Part shown: piece by piece, positions 19,208-28,200 of the stretch | Layout: the number at the start of each line of letters is the position of its first letter | Numbering within the stretch: position 1 is the stretch's first letter | DNA from: Acidovorax defluvii | GTDB taxonomy: Bacteria; Pseudomonadota; Gammaproteobacteria; Burkholderiales; Burkholderiaceae_C | Direction of reading: 5' to 3' | Assembly: GCA_003268905.1 (NCBI GenBank) | Contig: QLTU01000012.1 | Span: 1 to 64,000 of the forward strand | DNA length: 64,000 nt | The notes under the pieces: generated by a model | Databases searched by the model: none | What the model was told of the DNA's origin: nothing | The model's input: only the letters and a program-made list of their open reading frames with translations | Position numbers and translations under genes: made by a program

Positions 19208-20587
19208 CTAAATTTTTTCAGCTTCGAACACGCGCGCCAGCAAGGCGCCTTCGGCTGGGCCTGCCAGTGGGATGCGCACGCGCAGCGGGCTGCCCGAGGC
19301 TACTTGCAGTTCTTCGCCTTCAAGACCGCGCATCTGTTCCAGTCGCACCGTGCGGTTGCCGCTGGGGTGGATGATTTCCAGCAGGTCGCCCACAGCGAAG
19401 CGGTTTTTCGTTTCCACCTCGGCCCAGCCATCCTGCACGGCCTTGACCTCGCCGACAAACTGGCTGCGCCGGGCCTCGGAGCTGCCGGTTTCGTAGTTCT
19501 GGTAGTCGTTGGCGGGGCGGCGTTCCAGGAAGCCGGCGGTGTAGCCGCGATTGGACAGGCCTTCGAGTTCGGTGATGAGCTCGGGGTTGAACGGGCGGCC
19601 CGCCACGGCGTCGTCGATGGCGCGGCGGTAGATCTGCGCCGTGCGCGAGACGTAATACTGGCTCTTGGTGCGGCCCTCGATCTTGAGGGAATCGACGCCG
19701 ATTTCCACCAGGCGCTGCACATGCTCGACGGCGCGCAGGTCTTTGCTGTTCATGATGTAGGTGCCGTGCTCATCTTCCATGATGGGCATGAGCTGGCCGG
19801 GGCGCTCTTTTTCTTCGAGCAGGTAGACCTTGTCGGCCAGCGGGTGGCGTTCGCCCCCGCCGCAGGCGGCAAAGGCGGCGTTGTCGTCCTCTTGCGCCTT
19901 GTTGAAGTTGAAGTCACCCTCTATGCGCACGGCCATGGCTTCGCCGGTGTTGGGGTCTACCGCTGCGGGCTGGGTGGCGTAGTTCCAGCGGCAGGCGTTG
20001 GTGCAGGTGCCCTGGTTGGGGTCGCGCCGGTTGAAGTAGCCCGAGAGCAGGCAGCGGCCCGAGTAGGCGATGCACAGTGCGCCGTGCACGAACACTTCGA
20101 GCTCCATGTCGGGGCATTCCTGGCGGATCTTGGCGATTTCATCCAGGCTCAGCTCGCGCGAGAGGATGATGCGCGCCACGCCCACCTTTTGCCAGAACTT
20201 CACGGCCGCATAGTTCACGGTGTTGGCCTGCACCGAGAGGTGGATGGGCACCTCGGGCCATTTTTCGCGCACCATCATGATGAGGCCCGGGTCGGCCATG
20301 ATGAGGGCGTCGGGCCGCATGGCGATGATGGGTTCGATATCGCGCAGGTAGGTGCGCACCTTGTCGTTGTGCGGCAGCAGGTTGCTGGTCAAAAAGAACT
20401 TTTTGCCGCGTGCATGGGCTTCAAGGATGCCCTGCTCGATCTGCTCCTGGCGGAATTCGTTGTTGCGTGCGCGCAGGCTGTAGCGCGGCTGGCCGGCGTA
20501 GATGGCGTCGGCGCCAAAGTCGTAAGCGGCGCGCATCTTGTCGAGTGAGCCGGCGGGCAGCAGCAGTTCGGGGCTTTTCAGGGTCAT
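19208..20587 (-). CDS. trhP: tRNA 5-hydroxyuridine synthesis protein TrhP (peptidase U32 family, YegQ)
   Basis: YegQ/TrhP uses prephenate-dependent chemistry to form 5-hydroxyuridine at tRNA position 34 in E. coli. The protein is strongly YegQ-like throughout: PELLLPAGSLDKMRAAYDFG, YAGQPRYSLRARNNEF, the U32 signature EVFVHGALCIAYSGRC, and NRRDPNQGTCTNACRWNY with the conserved cysteines. Its 459 aa match the family (about 450). It lies 70 bp downstream of tolA and may share its transcript. Confidence 0.9.
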   Translation of the reverse strand: MTLKSPELLLPAGSLDKMRAAYDFGADAIYAGQPRYSLRARNNEFRQEQIEQGILEAHARGKKFFLTSNLLPHNDKVRTYLRDIEPIIAMRPDALIMADPGLIMMVREKWPEVPIHLSVQANTVNYAAVKFWQKVGVARIILSRELSLDEIAKIRQECPDMELEVFVHGALCIAYSGRCLLSGYFNRRDPNQGTCTNACRWNYATQPAAVDPNTGEAMAVRIEGDFNFNKAQEDDNAAFAACGGGERHPLADKVYLLEEKERPGQLMPIMEDEHGTYIMNSKDLRAVEHVQRLVEIGVDSLKIEGRTKSQYYVSRTAQIYRRAIDDAVAGRPFNPELITELEGLSNRGYTAGFLERRPANDYQNYETGSSEARRSQFVGEVKAVQDGWAEVETKNRFAVGDLLEIIHPSGNRTVRLEQMRGLEGEELQVASGSPLRVRIPLAGPAEGALLARVFEAEKI

Positions 20588-20657
20588 GGTGCATTGTGGC
20601 CGAGGCCATGAAAACCGCTCTGCCTTAGCGCAGCAAAGCAGTCGGGCGCAAGGATCT

Positions 20658-21635
20658 TCAGTCTTGTGGGCGAAAGCCTATTTCCAGCGTGGACGGAACA
20701 CGTCCATCTACATCGCGGGGCAGCGACTCGGTTTTGTCCAGCGCGCGCAGCACGGCATCGTCCCAGGCCTTGTTGCCGCTCGACTGGATCAGTTTTTTGC
20801 CCACGATGGTGCCATCGGGCGCAGCGCTCACCTGCACCACCGCGCGCGGATTGCCTGCGATGGCATCCGGGTACACGATATTGGGCCGAACCTTGGCTGC
20901 CACCTTGCCACCGTAGCTGCCCGAGGGGCCGGAATTACGCAGGGCGGTGCCTGTGGCGTTTTCGCCGCCTGTAGCACCCGCCAGGCCCTGCATGCGACGG
21001 ATGTTCTCTTGCCGGCGGGCCTCTGCGGCCTGGGCGCTGGCTTTTTCCAGGGCTTCCTGCTTGCGCTGGGCTTCCTGCGCCTGGCGCTTCTTGTCGTCAG
21101 CCAGCTGCTTTTGCTTGTCCAGTTTTTCCAGGCGTTCTTTTTCGCGCTCGGCTTTTTGCTGCTCGGCCTTTTCTTTTTGCAGGCGTTCCTTTTTCTCCTG
21201 CTCCAGCCGTTCGCGGCGCTCGTCTTCCTTGCGCTCACGCTCGCGTTTTTCGCGTTCGAGTTGCTGCTGGCGTTCTTTCTTTTCTTGTTCCAGGCGCTTT
21301 TTCTCGCGCTCGATGGCGATGTCGGCTTCGCGGGTGTCTGGCTCTGCCTGCCGTGGTGGGGGCGGAGGGGGCGGGACCGGCGTGGGTTTGGGCGGCTCGG
21401 GCTGCGGCGGGGGCGGGGGCGCCGGGGTTTCAACGGCCCGTGGCGCCGCCTGCTGCGGCACGGCCGACCACAGTTCGGCCTGCACAGCGGGCATGTCGGA
21501 GCTGCTTTTCCAGTTCACGCCCCAGGTCAGGGCTGCAATCAGAATCGCATGCGCCAGCACGGCCAGCGCAATGGCGCGCAGGCGTGCCGGTGGGCGGGGC
21601 GGGGCAAACTGGTCGCGGTCGTCGTGGGCGTGCAT
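20658..21635 (-). CDS. tolA: cell envelope integrity protein TolA
   Basis: TolA links the inner-membrane TolQR motor to Pal at the outer membrane during cell division. One N-terminal membrane helix (about residues 18-40) is followed by a Pro-rich stretch. A long charged Lys/Glu/Arg coiled coil (about 95-215) comes next, then the TonB-like C-terminal domain with VRPNIVYPDAIAGNPRAVVQ and EIGFRPQD. The 325 aa are usual for beta-proteobacteria. It is the last tol gene of the cluster; tolB and pal do not follow. Confidence 0.93.
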   Translation of the reverse strand: MHAHDDRDQFAPPRPPARLRAIALAVLAHAILIAALTWGVNWKSSSDMPAVQAELWSAVPQQAAPRAVETPAPPPPPQPEPPKPTPVPPPPPPPRQAEPDTREADIAIEREKKRLEQEKKERQQQLEREKRERERKEDERRERLEQEKKERLQKEKAEQQKAEREKERLEKLDKQKQLADDKKRQAQEAQRKQEALEKASAQAAEARRQENIRRMQGLAGATGGENATGTALRNSGPSGSYGGKVAAKVRPNIVYPDAIAGNPRAVVQVSAAPDGTIVGKKLIQSSGNKAWDDAVLRALDKTESLPRDVDGRVPSTLEIGFRPQD

Positions 21636-21661
21636 GCGGGGGTGTGAGGGCGGGCTGGCGG

Positions 21662-22087
21662 TCAGCCGCCCTGCTTGACGGAGAGGGCCACGCGCTGCAC
21701 GCCGGCCTTTTGCAGTGCGTCCATGGCTTTCACCACGGTCTCGTAGGTTACGGTTTTTTCTGCGCTGATGAGGATGGGCGTGTCAGCGGGCTGGCTGGCC
21801 TGCCATGTTTTCGCGGCACTGCCCAGCTCCTGCAAGCTCATGGGGCGTTCGTTGCCATCGGTCTTGAGTTTCAGGCTGCCGTCCTTGTTGACAATCACCT
21901 GGCCAAACGTCTTGGGTGGCTTGCTGCCTTTGCCCACCGAGGGAACGTTGATGGCGCTGGGCGTCAGCATGGGCGCTGTCACCATGAAGATGATCAGCAG
22001 CACCAGCATCACATCGATGAAGGGCACCATGTTGATTTCGTTCATGGAGCGGCGGCGGCTGCCGGTGCGCGAGGCCATTGCGGGCAT
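21662..22087 (-). CDS. tolR: biopolymer transport protein TolR (ExbD family)
   Basis: TolR, with TolQ, forms the proton-driven motor of the Tol-Pal system. One membrane helix with the essential aspartate is visible in INMVPFIDVMLVLLIIFMV (about residues 18-38), and a periplasmic dimerisation domain follows. The start MPAMASRTGSRRRSMNEIN gives 141 aa; an ATG 9 bp further in is an alternative. It lies 14 bp after tolQ and 26 bp before tolA. Confidence 0.93.
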   Translation of the reverse strand: MPAMASRTGSRRRSMNEINMVPFIDVMLVLLIIFMVTAPMLTPSAINVPSVGKGSKPPKTFGQVIVNKDGSLKLKTDGNERPMSLQELGSAAKTWQASQPADTPILISAEKTVTYETVVKAMDALQKAGVQRVALSVKQGG

Positions 22088-22101
22088 GGTGGGCTCCCGC
22101 T

Positions 22102-22803
22102 TCAGTGGCCTGAGGGCGAGCCGGGGTGGGTACCCAGGTTGCGCTGCAGGATGTTGGAGAACTCTTCGATGAAGGTCTCCTGGTGGTTGGCCACGCGGTC
22201 GATGTCGCGCGCAAAACGGTTGTAGGCAATCACGGCCGGAATGGCGGCAAACAGGCCCAGGGCGGTGGCCACCAGCGCCTCGGCGATGCCGGGCGCCACG
22301 GTGGCCAGCGTGACTTGCTCCATTCCCGCAAAGCCCGTGAAGGCGTGCATGATGCCCCACACCGTGCCAAAAAGGCCCACATAGGGGCTCACCGAGGCCA
22401 CCGAGCCCAGGAACGACAGACTCGATTCGACCACATCCATCTCGCGCTGAAAGCTGGCACGCATGGCGCGGCGGGCGCCGTCGAGCAGCGTGCCGGGGTC
22501 GGTGATGCGGCGCTCGCGCAGTTTCTGGTATTCGCGCATGCCGCTGGCAAAGATGCGTTCCATGGGGCCGGCGTTCTTGGCGTTTTGTGCGGCGCTGGCG
22601 TACAGGTCGTTGAGGCTGGTGCCCGACCAGAAATCGCGCTCGAAATCCTCATTGAGCGCCTTGACGCGTTTCAAGGCAAACAGCTTGCGAAAGATGGCGG
22701 CCCAGCTGGAGACGGAGACGATCAGCAGCAGCAGCATGACGAGTTGCACCACCCAGCTGGCTTGCAGCACCAGGGAGAGGATGGACATATCTTGGGAATT
22801 CAT
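22102..22803 (-). CDS. tolQ: Tol-Pal system proton channel TolQ
   Basis: TolQ is the MotA/ExbB-type channel subunit. Three hydrophobic helices are visible at about residues 15-38, 130-160 and 170-195, including SPYVGLFGTVWGIMHAFTGF and LGLFAAIPAVIAYNRF. Its 233 aa are normal. Its ATG overlaps the ybgC stop codon by 4 bp (ATGA), which indicates translational coupling. Confidence 0.94.
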   Translation of the reverse strand: MNSQDMSILSLVLQASWVVQLVMLLLLIVSVSSWAAIFRKLFALKRVKALNEDFERDFWSGTSLNDLYASAAQNAKNAGPMERIFASGMREYQKLRERRITDPGTLLDGARRAMRASFQREMDVVESSLSFLGSVASVSPYVGLFGTVWGIMHAFTGFAGMEQVTLATVAPGIAEALVATALGLFAAIPAVIAYNRFARDIDRVANHQETFIEEFSNILQRNLGTHPGSPSGH

Positions 22804-23216
22804 GAAAGTTGTTCCAGAAGGGTGCTCGGGATTCTTGCGGGGCGCATGCTGGCGGCATCCACCCAGCCGATACGGATGGTGCCTTCGCTCAGCAAAGCGC
22901 GCGGCTGATTGGGTGCTTGCTCATTATTCAATAGCGCCTGCTGCACGATTGTCAAGGATGCGCGGCCGGTTTCCTGCAATTGGGCGGTAACAATGAGTTC
23001 ATCGTCCAGGCGTGCCGGGCGCAGGTAGCGCAAGCGGGCATCGGTTACGACGAAGATCCCGCCCGTTTGTTCCCGCAGCTGTTGCTGGCCAATGCCCAGC
23101 GAGCGCAGCCACTCGGTGCGGGCGCGCTCAAAGAACTTGAGGTAGTTGGCATAGAACACGATGCCGCCGGCATCGGTGTCCTCCCAATAAATGCGAACGG
23201 GAAATTCGAAGGGCAT
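22800..23216 (-). CDS. ybgC: acyl-CoA thioesterase YbgC (Tol-Pal associated)
   Basis: YbgC is a hot-dog-fold thioesterase acting on short acyl-CoA or acyl-ACP and is classically the first gene of the tol-pal cluster. The catalytic segment YWEDTDAGGIVFYANYLKFFERARTEW is split around residues 8-35 as in the family. The start MPFEFPVRIYWEDTD gives 138 aa. It follows the aminotransferase gene by 7 bp and overlaps tolQ. Confidence 0.93.
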   Translation of the reverse strand: MPFEFPVRIYWEDTDAGGIVFYANYLKFFERARTEWLRSLGIGQQQLREQTGGIFVVTDARLRYLRPARLDDELIVTAQLQETGRASLTIVQQALLNNEQAPNQPRALLSEGTIRIGWVDAASMRPARIPSTLLEQLS

Positions 23217-23223
23217 GGTTCTT

Positions 23224-24408
23224 TCAGCCCAGCAGCCCGCGCAGGCGTGCCACCGATTCCTGCAACTGTGCCATGGAGTTGGCCGTCGAGAAGCGCACGA
23301 ATCGCTGCGGATCAAAGGTGCCGAAGTCGCGCCCTGGCGTCACCGCCAAATGGGCGCGGCGCATCACCTCGTAGGCAAAGTCCCAGCTTCCCTGCACGCC
23401 GAGTTTTTCGCAGGCGGCTGTGCAGTCGGCCCAGGCATAAAAAGCGCCGTCGGGCATCACGGGCACGGCAAGGCCCAGTGCCTGCAGTTCAGGGATGAAG
23501 TAGTCGCGCCGGGCCTTGAACTCGGCGCGCCGGCGTTCGTATTCGGCAATGCTCTCGGTCTCAAAACAGGCCATGGCTGCCATTTGCGACACGGTGCTGG
23601 CGCAGATGAACAGGTTTTGCGCCAGGCGCTCGACCACGGGCACCATGGCATCGGGCACCACCATCCACCCCAGGCGCCAGCCGGTCATGTTGAAGTATTT
23701 GCTGAAGCTGTTGATGCTGATGACGTTGTCGTCAATGGCCAGGGCCGTCTGGCCGAAGGCATCGTCGTACGAAAGGCCGAGGTAGATCTCGTCGATCATG
23801 GTCACGCCGCCCCGGTCCTGCACCACGCCGTGGATGCGGCGCAGCTCGCCCTGCGCAATGGAGGTGCCCGTGGGGTTGGAGGGCGAGGCCAGCAACACGC
23901 CCCGTGTCTTGCTGTTCCAGGCGGCCTGCACCTTCTCGGCGCTGAGCTGGTAGCGCTCGGCGGCGGTGGTGGGGATCAGTATGGCGTTGCCTTCTGCGGC
24001 GCTCACAAAATGCCGGTTGCAGGGGTAGCTTGGGTCGGGCATCAGCACTTCGTCGCCGGCCTCGATCAATGCCAGGCAGGCCAGGTGCAGCGCTGCCGAG
24101 GCGCCCGCCGTCACCACGATGCGGCGCGCGGGCACGTTCACGCCAAAGCGCTGCTGGTACCAGCCACTGATGCGCTCGCGCAGGGGCTCGTAGCCCAGCG
24201 ACTGGGTGTATTGCGTGGCGCCGTCGTGCACAGCGCGTGCGGCGGCTTCCTGCACCAGCGGGGGCGCCGTGAAATCGGGCTCGCCAATGTTCAGAAATAT
24301 CATGGGCTGGCTGCTGTCGGCCACCTTGCGGGCCATGGCCTGGGCGGCCTTGGCCACTTCCATCACATAAAACGGTTCAATGCGCTCGGCGCGCCTGGAA
24401 AACTTCAT
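23224..24408 (-). CDS. pyridoxal phosphate-dependent aminotransferase (class I/II)
   Basis: This is a fold-type I aminotransferase. The lysine that binds PLP lies in INSFSKYFNMTGWRLGWMV (about residue 240), and the SNPTGTSIAQGEL and TMIDEIYLGL motifs precede it. The start MKFSRRAERIEPFYVMEV gives 394 aa; the larger frame upstream has no similarity. The substrate cannot be told from sequence, with alanine or aspartate-like amino donors most likely. It heads the ybgC-tolQRA run. Confidence 0.88.
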   Translation of the reverse strand: MKFSRRAERIEPFYVMEVAKAAQAMARKVADSSQPMIFLNIGEPDFTAPPLVQEAAARAVHDGATQYTQSLGYEPLRERISGWYQQRFGVNVPARRIVVTAGASAALHLACLALIEAGDEVLMPDPSYPCNRHFVSAAEGNAILIPTTAAERYQLSAEKVQAAWNSKTRGVLLASPSNPTGTSIAQGELRRIHGVVQDRGGVTMIDEIYLGLSYDDAFGQTALAIDDNVISINSFSKYFNMTGWRLGWMVVPDAMVPVVERLAQNLFICASTVSQMAAMACFETESIAEYERRRAEFKARRDYFIPELQALGLAVPVMPDGAFYAWADCTAACEKLGVQGSWDFAYEVMRRAHLAVTPGRDFGTFDPQRFVRFSTANSMAQLQESVARLRGLLG

Positions 24409-24446
24409 GGGGAGGGATCCTGCCCGCGCTGCGCGGGGGTGGCGGG

Positions 24447-24470
24447 AAAAAGCGGGCCGCAGTGCGGCCC
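24447..24470 (-). terminator. Rho-independent terminator after nusB
   Basis: On the minus strand the stem GGGCCGC/GCGGCCC has a 3-nt loop and is followed by GC and five T residues. It starts about 10 bp after the nusB stop codon. It separates the ribBX-ribH-nusB unit from the aminotransferase-tol unit. Confidence 0.85.
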
Positions 24471-24479
24471 GGGGCCGGT

Positions 24480-25061
24480 TCAGGCGCCAGCGTCGGTGCT
24501 GGCGGGGGCGGCAGCAGGCGCTGCGCCTTTGTCGGCGGCCACTTCGGCCGTGCGCAGGCGGGGCGCCAGGCCGTTGAGCACGGCATTCACATATTTGTGG
24601 CCGTCGGTGCCGCCAAATTCCTTGGCCAGCTCGATGCACTCGTTGAGCACCACGCGCCAGGGCACATCCAGGCAGTGCTGAAACTCGTACACCCCGATCC
24701 ACATGGTGGCGTGCTCGATGGGCGAGATCTCGGCCATCTTGCGGTCGAGCAGCGGCGTGATCAAGGCGTCGAGTTCGGCTGCCGTGTTGATGCAGCCGTG
24801 CAGCACGGCGTTGTAATGCGCGGCGTCGGCCTTGTGAAAACCGGCCAGATCGCGCGTGAACGAGTCAATGGCCGTGGCTTCGTTGCGCCCCACGATGTGC
24901 TGGTAAAGCGCCTGCAGCACGAACTCGCGGGCGCGGCTGCGGTTGGACTTGGACGCCGCCTTGCGCACGCCGTTGCTCTTGACGCCAGTGCGCGCCTGCT
25001 TGGGTGGGCGTGCAGCGGGGGATGCACAAGGGGGCGCAGCGGGCGTGGTGGGATCGGTCAT
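24480..25061 (-). CDS. nusB: transcription antitermination factor NusB
   Basis: NusB binds boxA RNA with NusE in rRNA antitermination complexes. The helical domain starts at [17 protein letters not shown] (about residue 40) and ends near [30 protein letters not shown] basic, Pro/Ala-rich N-terminal tail of about 35 residues and an Ala-rich C-terminal tail lengthen it to 193 aa. The ATG overlaps the ribH stop codon (ATGA), the usual rib-nus arrangement. Confidence 0.93.
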   Translation of the reverse strand: MTDPTTPAAPPCASPAARPPKQARTGVKSNGVRKAASKSNRSRAREFVLQALYQHIVGRNEATAIDSFTRDLAGFHKADAAHYNAVLHGCINTAAELDALITPLLDRKMAEISPIEHATMWIGVYEFQHCLDVPWRVVLNECIELAKEFGGTDGHKYVNAVLNGLAPRLRTAEVAADKGAAPAAAPASTDAGA

Positions 25062-25522
25062 GACAGTTTTTCCAGCAGGTTCGCCATTTCCACGGCCACG
25101 CGGGCGGCGTCGCGGCCCTTGTCGGTCTGGCGGGCAATGGCTTGTTCCAGGTTTTCGGTGGTGATGATGGCGTTGGCAATGGGCAGCTGGTAGTCGAGCG
25201 CCAGCCGGGTCACGCCAGCGCCCGATTCGTTGGCCACCAGTTCGAAGTGGTAGGTTTCGCCGCGGATGATGCAGCCCAGCGCGATCAGAGCGTCGAATTC
25301 ATCGCTTTCGGCCATGGCCTGCAGCGCCACGGGCACCTCCAGGGCTCCCGGCACCAGCACATGCTGGATGTGATCGTCTGGCACGCCCAGGGCCTGCAGT
25401 TCTTCGCGGCAGGCCTTGGCCAGTGCGTTGGTGATGCCTTCGTTGAAGCGCGCCTGCACGATGCCGATGTGCAGCTTGCTGCCGTCGAGCCCGCTTGCGG
25501 CTCCCTTGTCTGCATTCAACAT
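25058..25522 (-). CDS. ribH: 6,7-dimethyl-8-ribityllumazine synthase
   Basis: RibH condenses the ribityl pyrimidine and 3,4-dihydroxybutanone phosphate to make lumazine, the penultimate riboflavin intermediate. Visible motifs are [35 protein letters not shown] and [20 protein letters not shown]. The 154 aa are normal. It starts 3 bp after ribBX, which supplies one of its two substrates, and overlaps nusB. Confidence 0.95.
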   Translation of the reverse strand: MLNADKGAASGLDGSKLHIGIVQARFNEGITNALAKACREELQALGVPDDHIQHVLVPGALEVPVALQAMAESDEFDALIALGCIIRGETYHFELVANESGAGVTRLALDYQLPIANAIITTENLEQAIARQTDKGRDAARVAVEMANLLEKLS

Positions 25523-25525
25523 GGT

Positions 25526-26647
25526 TTATTCCTTGGGGATGTAGCCGGTGATTTCGAGGCCATAACCGGCCATGCTGGGCATGCGCCGTGGCTGGCCCAT
25601 GAGCTGCATCTTTTGCACGCCGCATTCGCGCAAAATCTGCGCGCCCACGCCGTAGGTGCGCAGATCCATGCGGCCGCGCTCGGGTGCCTGGGCCGCGCGG
25701 GCGGTGCCTTCAAACTGGGCCAGCAGCTGCGCGGCGCTTTCGCCGCAGTTGAGCAGCACGGCCACGCCCTTGCCCTGTGCATTCAGATAGTGCAGGCTGG
25801 TGTCCAGCCCCCACGAGTGCATGGAGCGGTTGACTTCGAGCGCATCCAGCACCGACAGTGGCTCGTGCACGCGCACGGGCACCACGTCGTCCGCGCCCCA
25901 CTTGCCCTTGACCAGTGCCAGGTGCACCGCGCCGCTGGGTTTGTCGCGGTACGCGTGGGCGGTGAACTCGCCGTAGGCCGTTTGCAGCGTGCGCGTGCCC
26001 ACCTTTTCGACCAGCGACTCGGTGCGGCTGCGGTGTTCGATCAGGTCGGCGATGGTGCCGATCTTGATGCCGTGCTCGGCCGCAAACACCTGCAGGTCGG
26101 GCAGTCGCGCCATGGTGCCGTCGTCCTTCATGATCTCGCAGATCACGGCGGCGGGGCTGCAACCGGCCATGGCCGACAGGTCGCAACCGGCCTCGGTGTG
26201 GCCTGCGCGCATGAGCACGCCGCCGTCCACCGCCTGCAGCGGGAAGACGTGGCCGGGCTGCACCAGGTCGCTGGCCTGGCTGCTCCTGGACACGGCCACC
26301 TGCACGGTGCGCGCACGGTCACCGGCCGAGATGCCGGTCGTCACGCCCTCGGCGGCCTCGATCGACACGGTAAACGCCGTGCTGTAGGCGGTGCCGTTGC
26401 GCGTGGCCATGGGCGGGAGCTTGAGGAACTCGCAGCGCTCGCGCGTGAGCGTCAGGCAAATCAGGCCCCGGCCAAAGCGCGCCATGAAGTTGATGGCCTC
26501 GGGCGTGACGTGGTCGGCGGCCAGCACCAGGTCGCCTTCGTTTTCACGGTCTTCTTCATCCACCAGGATGACCATGCGCCCGGCGCGCATCTCGGCCACG
26601 ATTTCTTGCACCGGCGAGATGGGCGCGGGGGTGAGGGGGGTGTTCAT
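25526..26647 (-). CDS. ribB: 3,4-dihydroxy-2-butanone-4-phosphate synthase with degenerate GTP cyclohydrolase II domain (RibBX type)
   Basis: The N-terminal domain (about residues 10-205) makes 3,4-dihydroxybutanone phosphate for riboflavin. It shows [30 protein letters not shown] and the metal and substrate residues. The C-terminal domain (about 215-370) aligns with GTP cyclohydrolase II near [14 protein letters not shown], but its zinc motif CLTGD..RCDC is missing: the equivalent region reads [16 protein letters not shown]. The second activity is therefore probably lost, as in hybrids described as RibBX, and a separate ribA is expected elsewhere. The start [17 protein letters not shown] gives 373 aa. 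No FMN riboswitch was found upstream. Confidence 0.9.
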   Translation of the reverse strand: MNTPLTPAPISPVQEIVAEMRAGRMVILVDEEDRENEGDLVLAADHVTPEAINFMARFGRGLICLTLTRERCEFLKLPPMATRNGTAYSTAFTVSIEAAEGVTTGISAGDRARTVQVAVSRSSQASDLVQPGHVFPLQAVDGGVLMRAGHTEAGCDLSAMAGCSPAAVICEIMKDDGTMARLPDLQVFAAEHGIKIGTIADLIEHRSRTESLVEKVGTRTLQTAYGEFTAHAYRDKPSGAVHLALVKGKWGADDVVPVRVHEPLSVLDALEVNRSMHSWGLDTSLHYLNAQGKGVAVLLNCGESAAQLLAQFEGTARAAQAPERGRMDLRTYGVGAQILRECGVQKMQLMGQPRRMPSMAGYGLEITGYIPKE

Positions 26648-26908
26648 GGGAGGGCTTTCGTTGGGGGCCGCAGTGAGTGGTCGGGCTGCAGCGCAGGTTC
26701 CCGAGAGGCCAGACGGCTGTGCAGGCCTGAAAGGCCCGCCCCAAAGAACATGCGATGCGGCGCGGCCGCACGGTGCAGAGATCAGCGCGGTGCGCAGAGC
26801 TCCAAAGCCCATGATTTTAGTTCAGACCGGGGTGCCCTGCCGCCGCCTCCGGCAAGTTCAGGGCGATACCGTGCAGCCTTGCCGCCGCAATGCGACGTGC
26901 CACGGGGT

Positions 26909-27208
26909 TCAGGCTTGCAGTTCGACATCGCTCACGGGATAGGCCACGCACGGCAGCACGCAGCCCTCGGCCATTTCTTCGGTGGACAGGCCCGGCCACT
27001 CGATCTCGTAGCGCACGCTGCCCTGGCGCAGCTGCCCCAGGCAGGTGCGGCAGGTGCCGTTTCGGCACGAGCTGGGCCAGTCAATGCCGCCTTGCTCCAA
27101 CGAAACCAGCAGGGGCTGGTCGGGCCAGGCATCGCATTGCGCGCCGTCGGGGGCAACGCGGGCAATGAAAAAGGGCGCTGTCATGGGGGAAAGGGAAGAG
27201 TCGCTCAT
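26909..27208 (-). CDS. 2Fe-2S ferredoxin-like protein
   Basis: This is a plant-type 2Fe-2S ferredoxin domain. Three cluster cysteines lie in [12 protein letters not shown] (about residues 46-57) and the fourth in [12 protein letters not shown]. The start [18 protein letters not shown] gives 99 aa. The ATG overlaps the DUF938 gene stop codon by 4 bp (ATGA), so the two are translationally coupled. A redox partner is not identifiable nearby. Confidence 0.85.
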   Translation of the reverse strand: MSDSSLSPMTAPFFIARVAPDGAQCDAWPDQPLLVSLEQGGIDWPSSCRNGTCRTCLGQLRQGSVRYEIEWPGLSTEEMAEGCVLPCVAYPVSDVELQA

Positions 27209-27858
27209 GGTTTCAGGGTGGGTGGGGCGCTGGGGGTGGCGTGTTGCCACACCAGCAGCAGGTTGTTGGCGGGCAGCGCGTGGCGCGCGGCCAGACGCAG
27301 GCCGGCGTGCTGCGCTTGCCGCGCCACATCGCTGAGTGCACGAATGCCCCAGGCCGGGTTCTGCGCGCGCAGGCTGGCATCAAACGCCAGGTTGCCGGGG
27401 GATGTGGGCACATTGATTTCGAGGTAGGGGCCGTAGGTCACCAGGTGCCCCGTGGGCGCCAGGTGGCGGGCGGCGCCCTGCATCAGACCGGCGCAGCAGG
27501 CCCAGGGCGCAATGTGCAGCATGTTGGCGCAATAAATGAGGTCAAAGGGTGCATCGAACGCAGGGCCCGTGCTGGGCCAGCGGTCGGACAGCACGTTCAG
27601 CAGCAGCGGTGCGTGCACGTTGCCAGCGCCTGCGTTGGCGCTCCACGCGGTGATCGAGGCGAAGCCCGCTGGCTGCGCATCCGTGGGCTGCCAGGTCCAG
27701 CCGGGCAAGGCCGCCGCAAAGCAGGCCGCATGCTGGCCCGTGCCGCTGGCAATCTCCAGCGCGGCGCCCTGCTGGGGCAGCAAGGTCTGCAGCACTTCCA
27801 GGATGGGGCCACTGTTGCGCGCGGCGGCAGGGCTGTGTGCACAGGCTTCGGAGGACAT
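27205..27858 (-). CDS. DUF938 domain-containing protein (SAM-dependent methyltransferase-like)
   Basis: The protein resembles DUF938, a family with a Rossmann fold of the SAM-dependent methyltransferase kind and no established substrate. LEIASGTGQHAACFAAALPG (about residues 35-54) corresponds to the SAM-binding motif I, and YCANMLHIAPW to the family core. The 217 aa are normal. A repeat copy lies immediately upstream of the start codon and may contain part of the promoter. The ferredoxin gene follows with overlap. Confidence 0.85.
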   Translation of the reverse strand: MSSEACAHSPAAARNSGPILEVLQTLLPQQGAALEIASGTGQHAACFAAALPGWTWQPTDAQPAGFASITAWSANAGAGNVHAPLLLNVLSDRWPSTGPAFDAPFDLIYCANMLHIAPWACCAGLMQGAARHLAPTGHLVTYGPYLEINVPTSPGNLAFDASLRAQNPAWGIRALSDVARQAQHAGLRLAARHALPANNLLLVWQHATPSAPPTLKP

Positions 27859-27860
27859 TT

Positions 27861-27912
27861 TTGAATAAAAAGTGGCTCTGGCGCTTATGGGTAAAGCGCT
27901 AATAGCTATTAA
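27861..27912 (-). repeat. ~50-bp interspersed repeat, copy C
   Basis: AAGTGGCTCTGGCGCTTATGGGTAAAGCGCTAATAGCTATT (in two parts) is copy A in reverse orientation with a few changes. It begins 3 bp before the DUF938 start codon. Confidence 0.8.
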
Positions 27913-27949
27913 AAAATGAGTGCTTTACGCAAACTGCTTTTCACCGGGC

Positions 27950-28200
27950 GCATGCTTAAAAAGTAGGCAATGCGACGGATTCCTTTACCAATCAAAGACT
28001 TGGCGCGGCCATACAGGGCTTGTCAAAAGTTATCCACAGCATTGTCCCGTGTGGGCTGGGATAAGCCGGTGCCCCTGGGGCCTGTGCTGCCTAAAAAACA
28101 GGCGGTGCAGGGGATTCCTTTACAAATCAAGCACTTGGCGTTGCCATACAGGGCTTGTCAAAAGTTATCCACATGATTGTCCAGTGCGGGCAGGGATAAC
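27950..28200 (+). repeat. direct repeat, two ~115-bp units, each ending in a DnaA box pair
   Basis: Unit 1 (about 27950-28065) and unit 2 (about 28085-28200) align at an offset of exactly 135 bp. Shared blocks are TTAAAAA/CTAAAAA, GGATTCCTTTAC, AATCAA, ACTTGGCG, CCATACAGGGCTTGTCAAAA, then TTATCCACA and GGGATAA. TTATCCACA (28030 and 28165) is the canonical DnaA box. With GGATAA 20 bp further on (28059, 28194) it forms an inverted pair. A third related unit is at 44948-45060. Confidence 0.85.

Noticed and set aside
22922-22960. Possible repeat fragment in ybgC (TATTCAATAGCGC shared with copy H)
   Set aside because: Only 13 bp match and no arm structure is visible, so chance cannot be excluded.
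26648-26815. Possible FMN riboswitch upstream of ribBX, because the minus strand reads GTTCTTTGGGGCGGG
   Set aside because: The conserved following blocks of the FMN aptamer (the CCGGCGGT region and the AGCCCGCGAG arm) are not present, so only a short GC-rich resemblance remains.
28030-28199. Chromosomal replication origin (oriC)
   Set aside because: DnaA boxes are present, but dnaA, dnaN, gyrB, rpmH or parAB are not nearby and no AT-rich unwinding region is evident.
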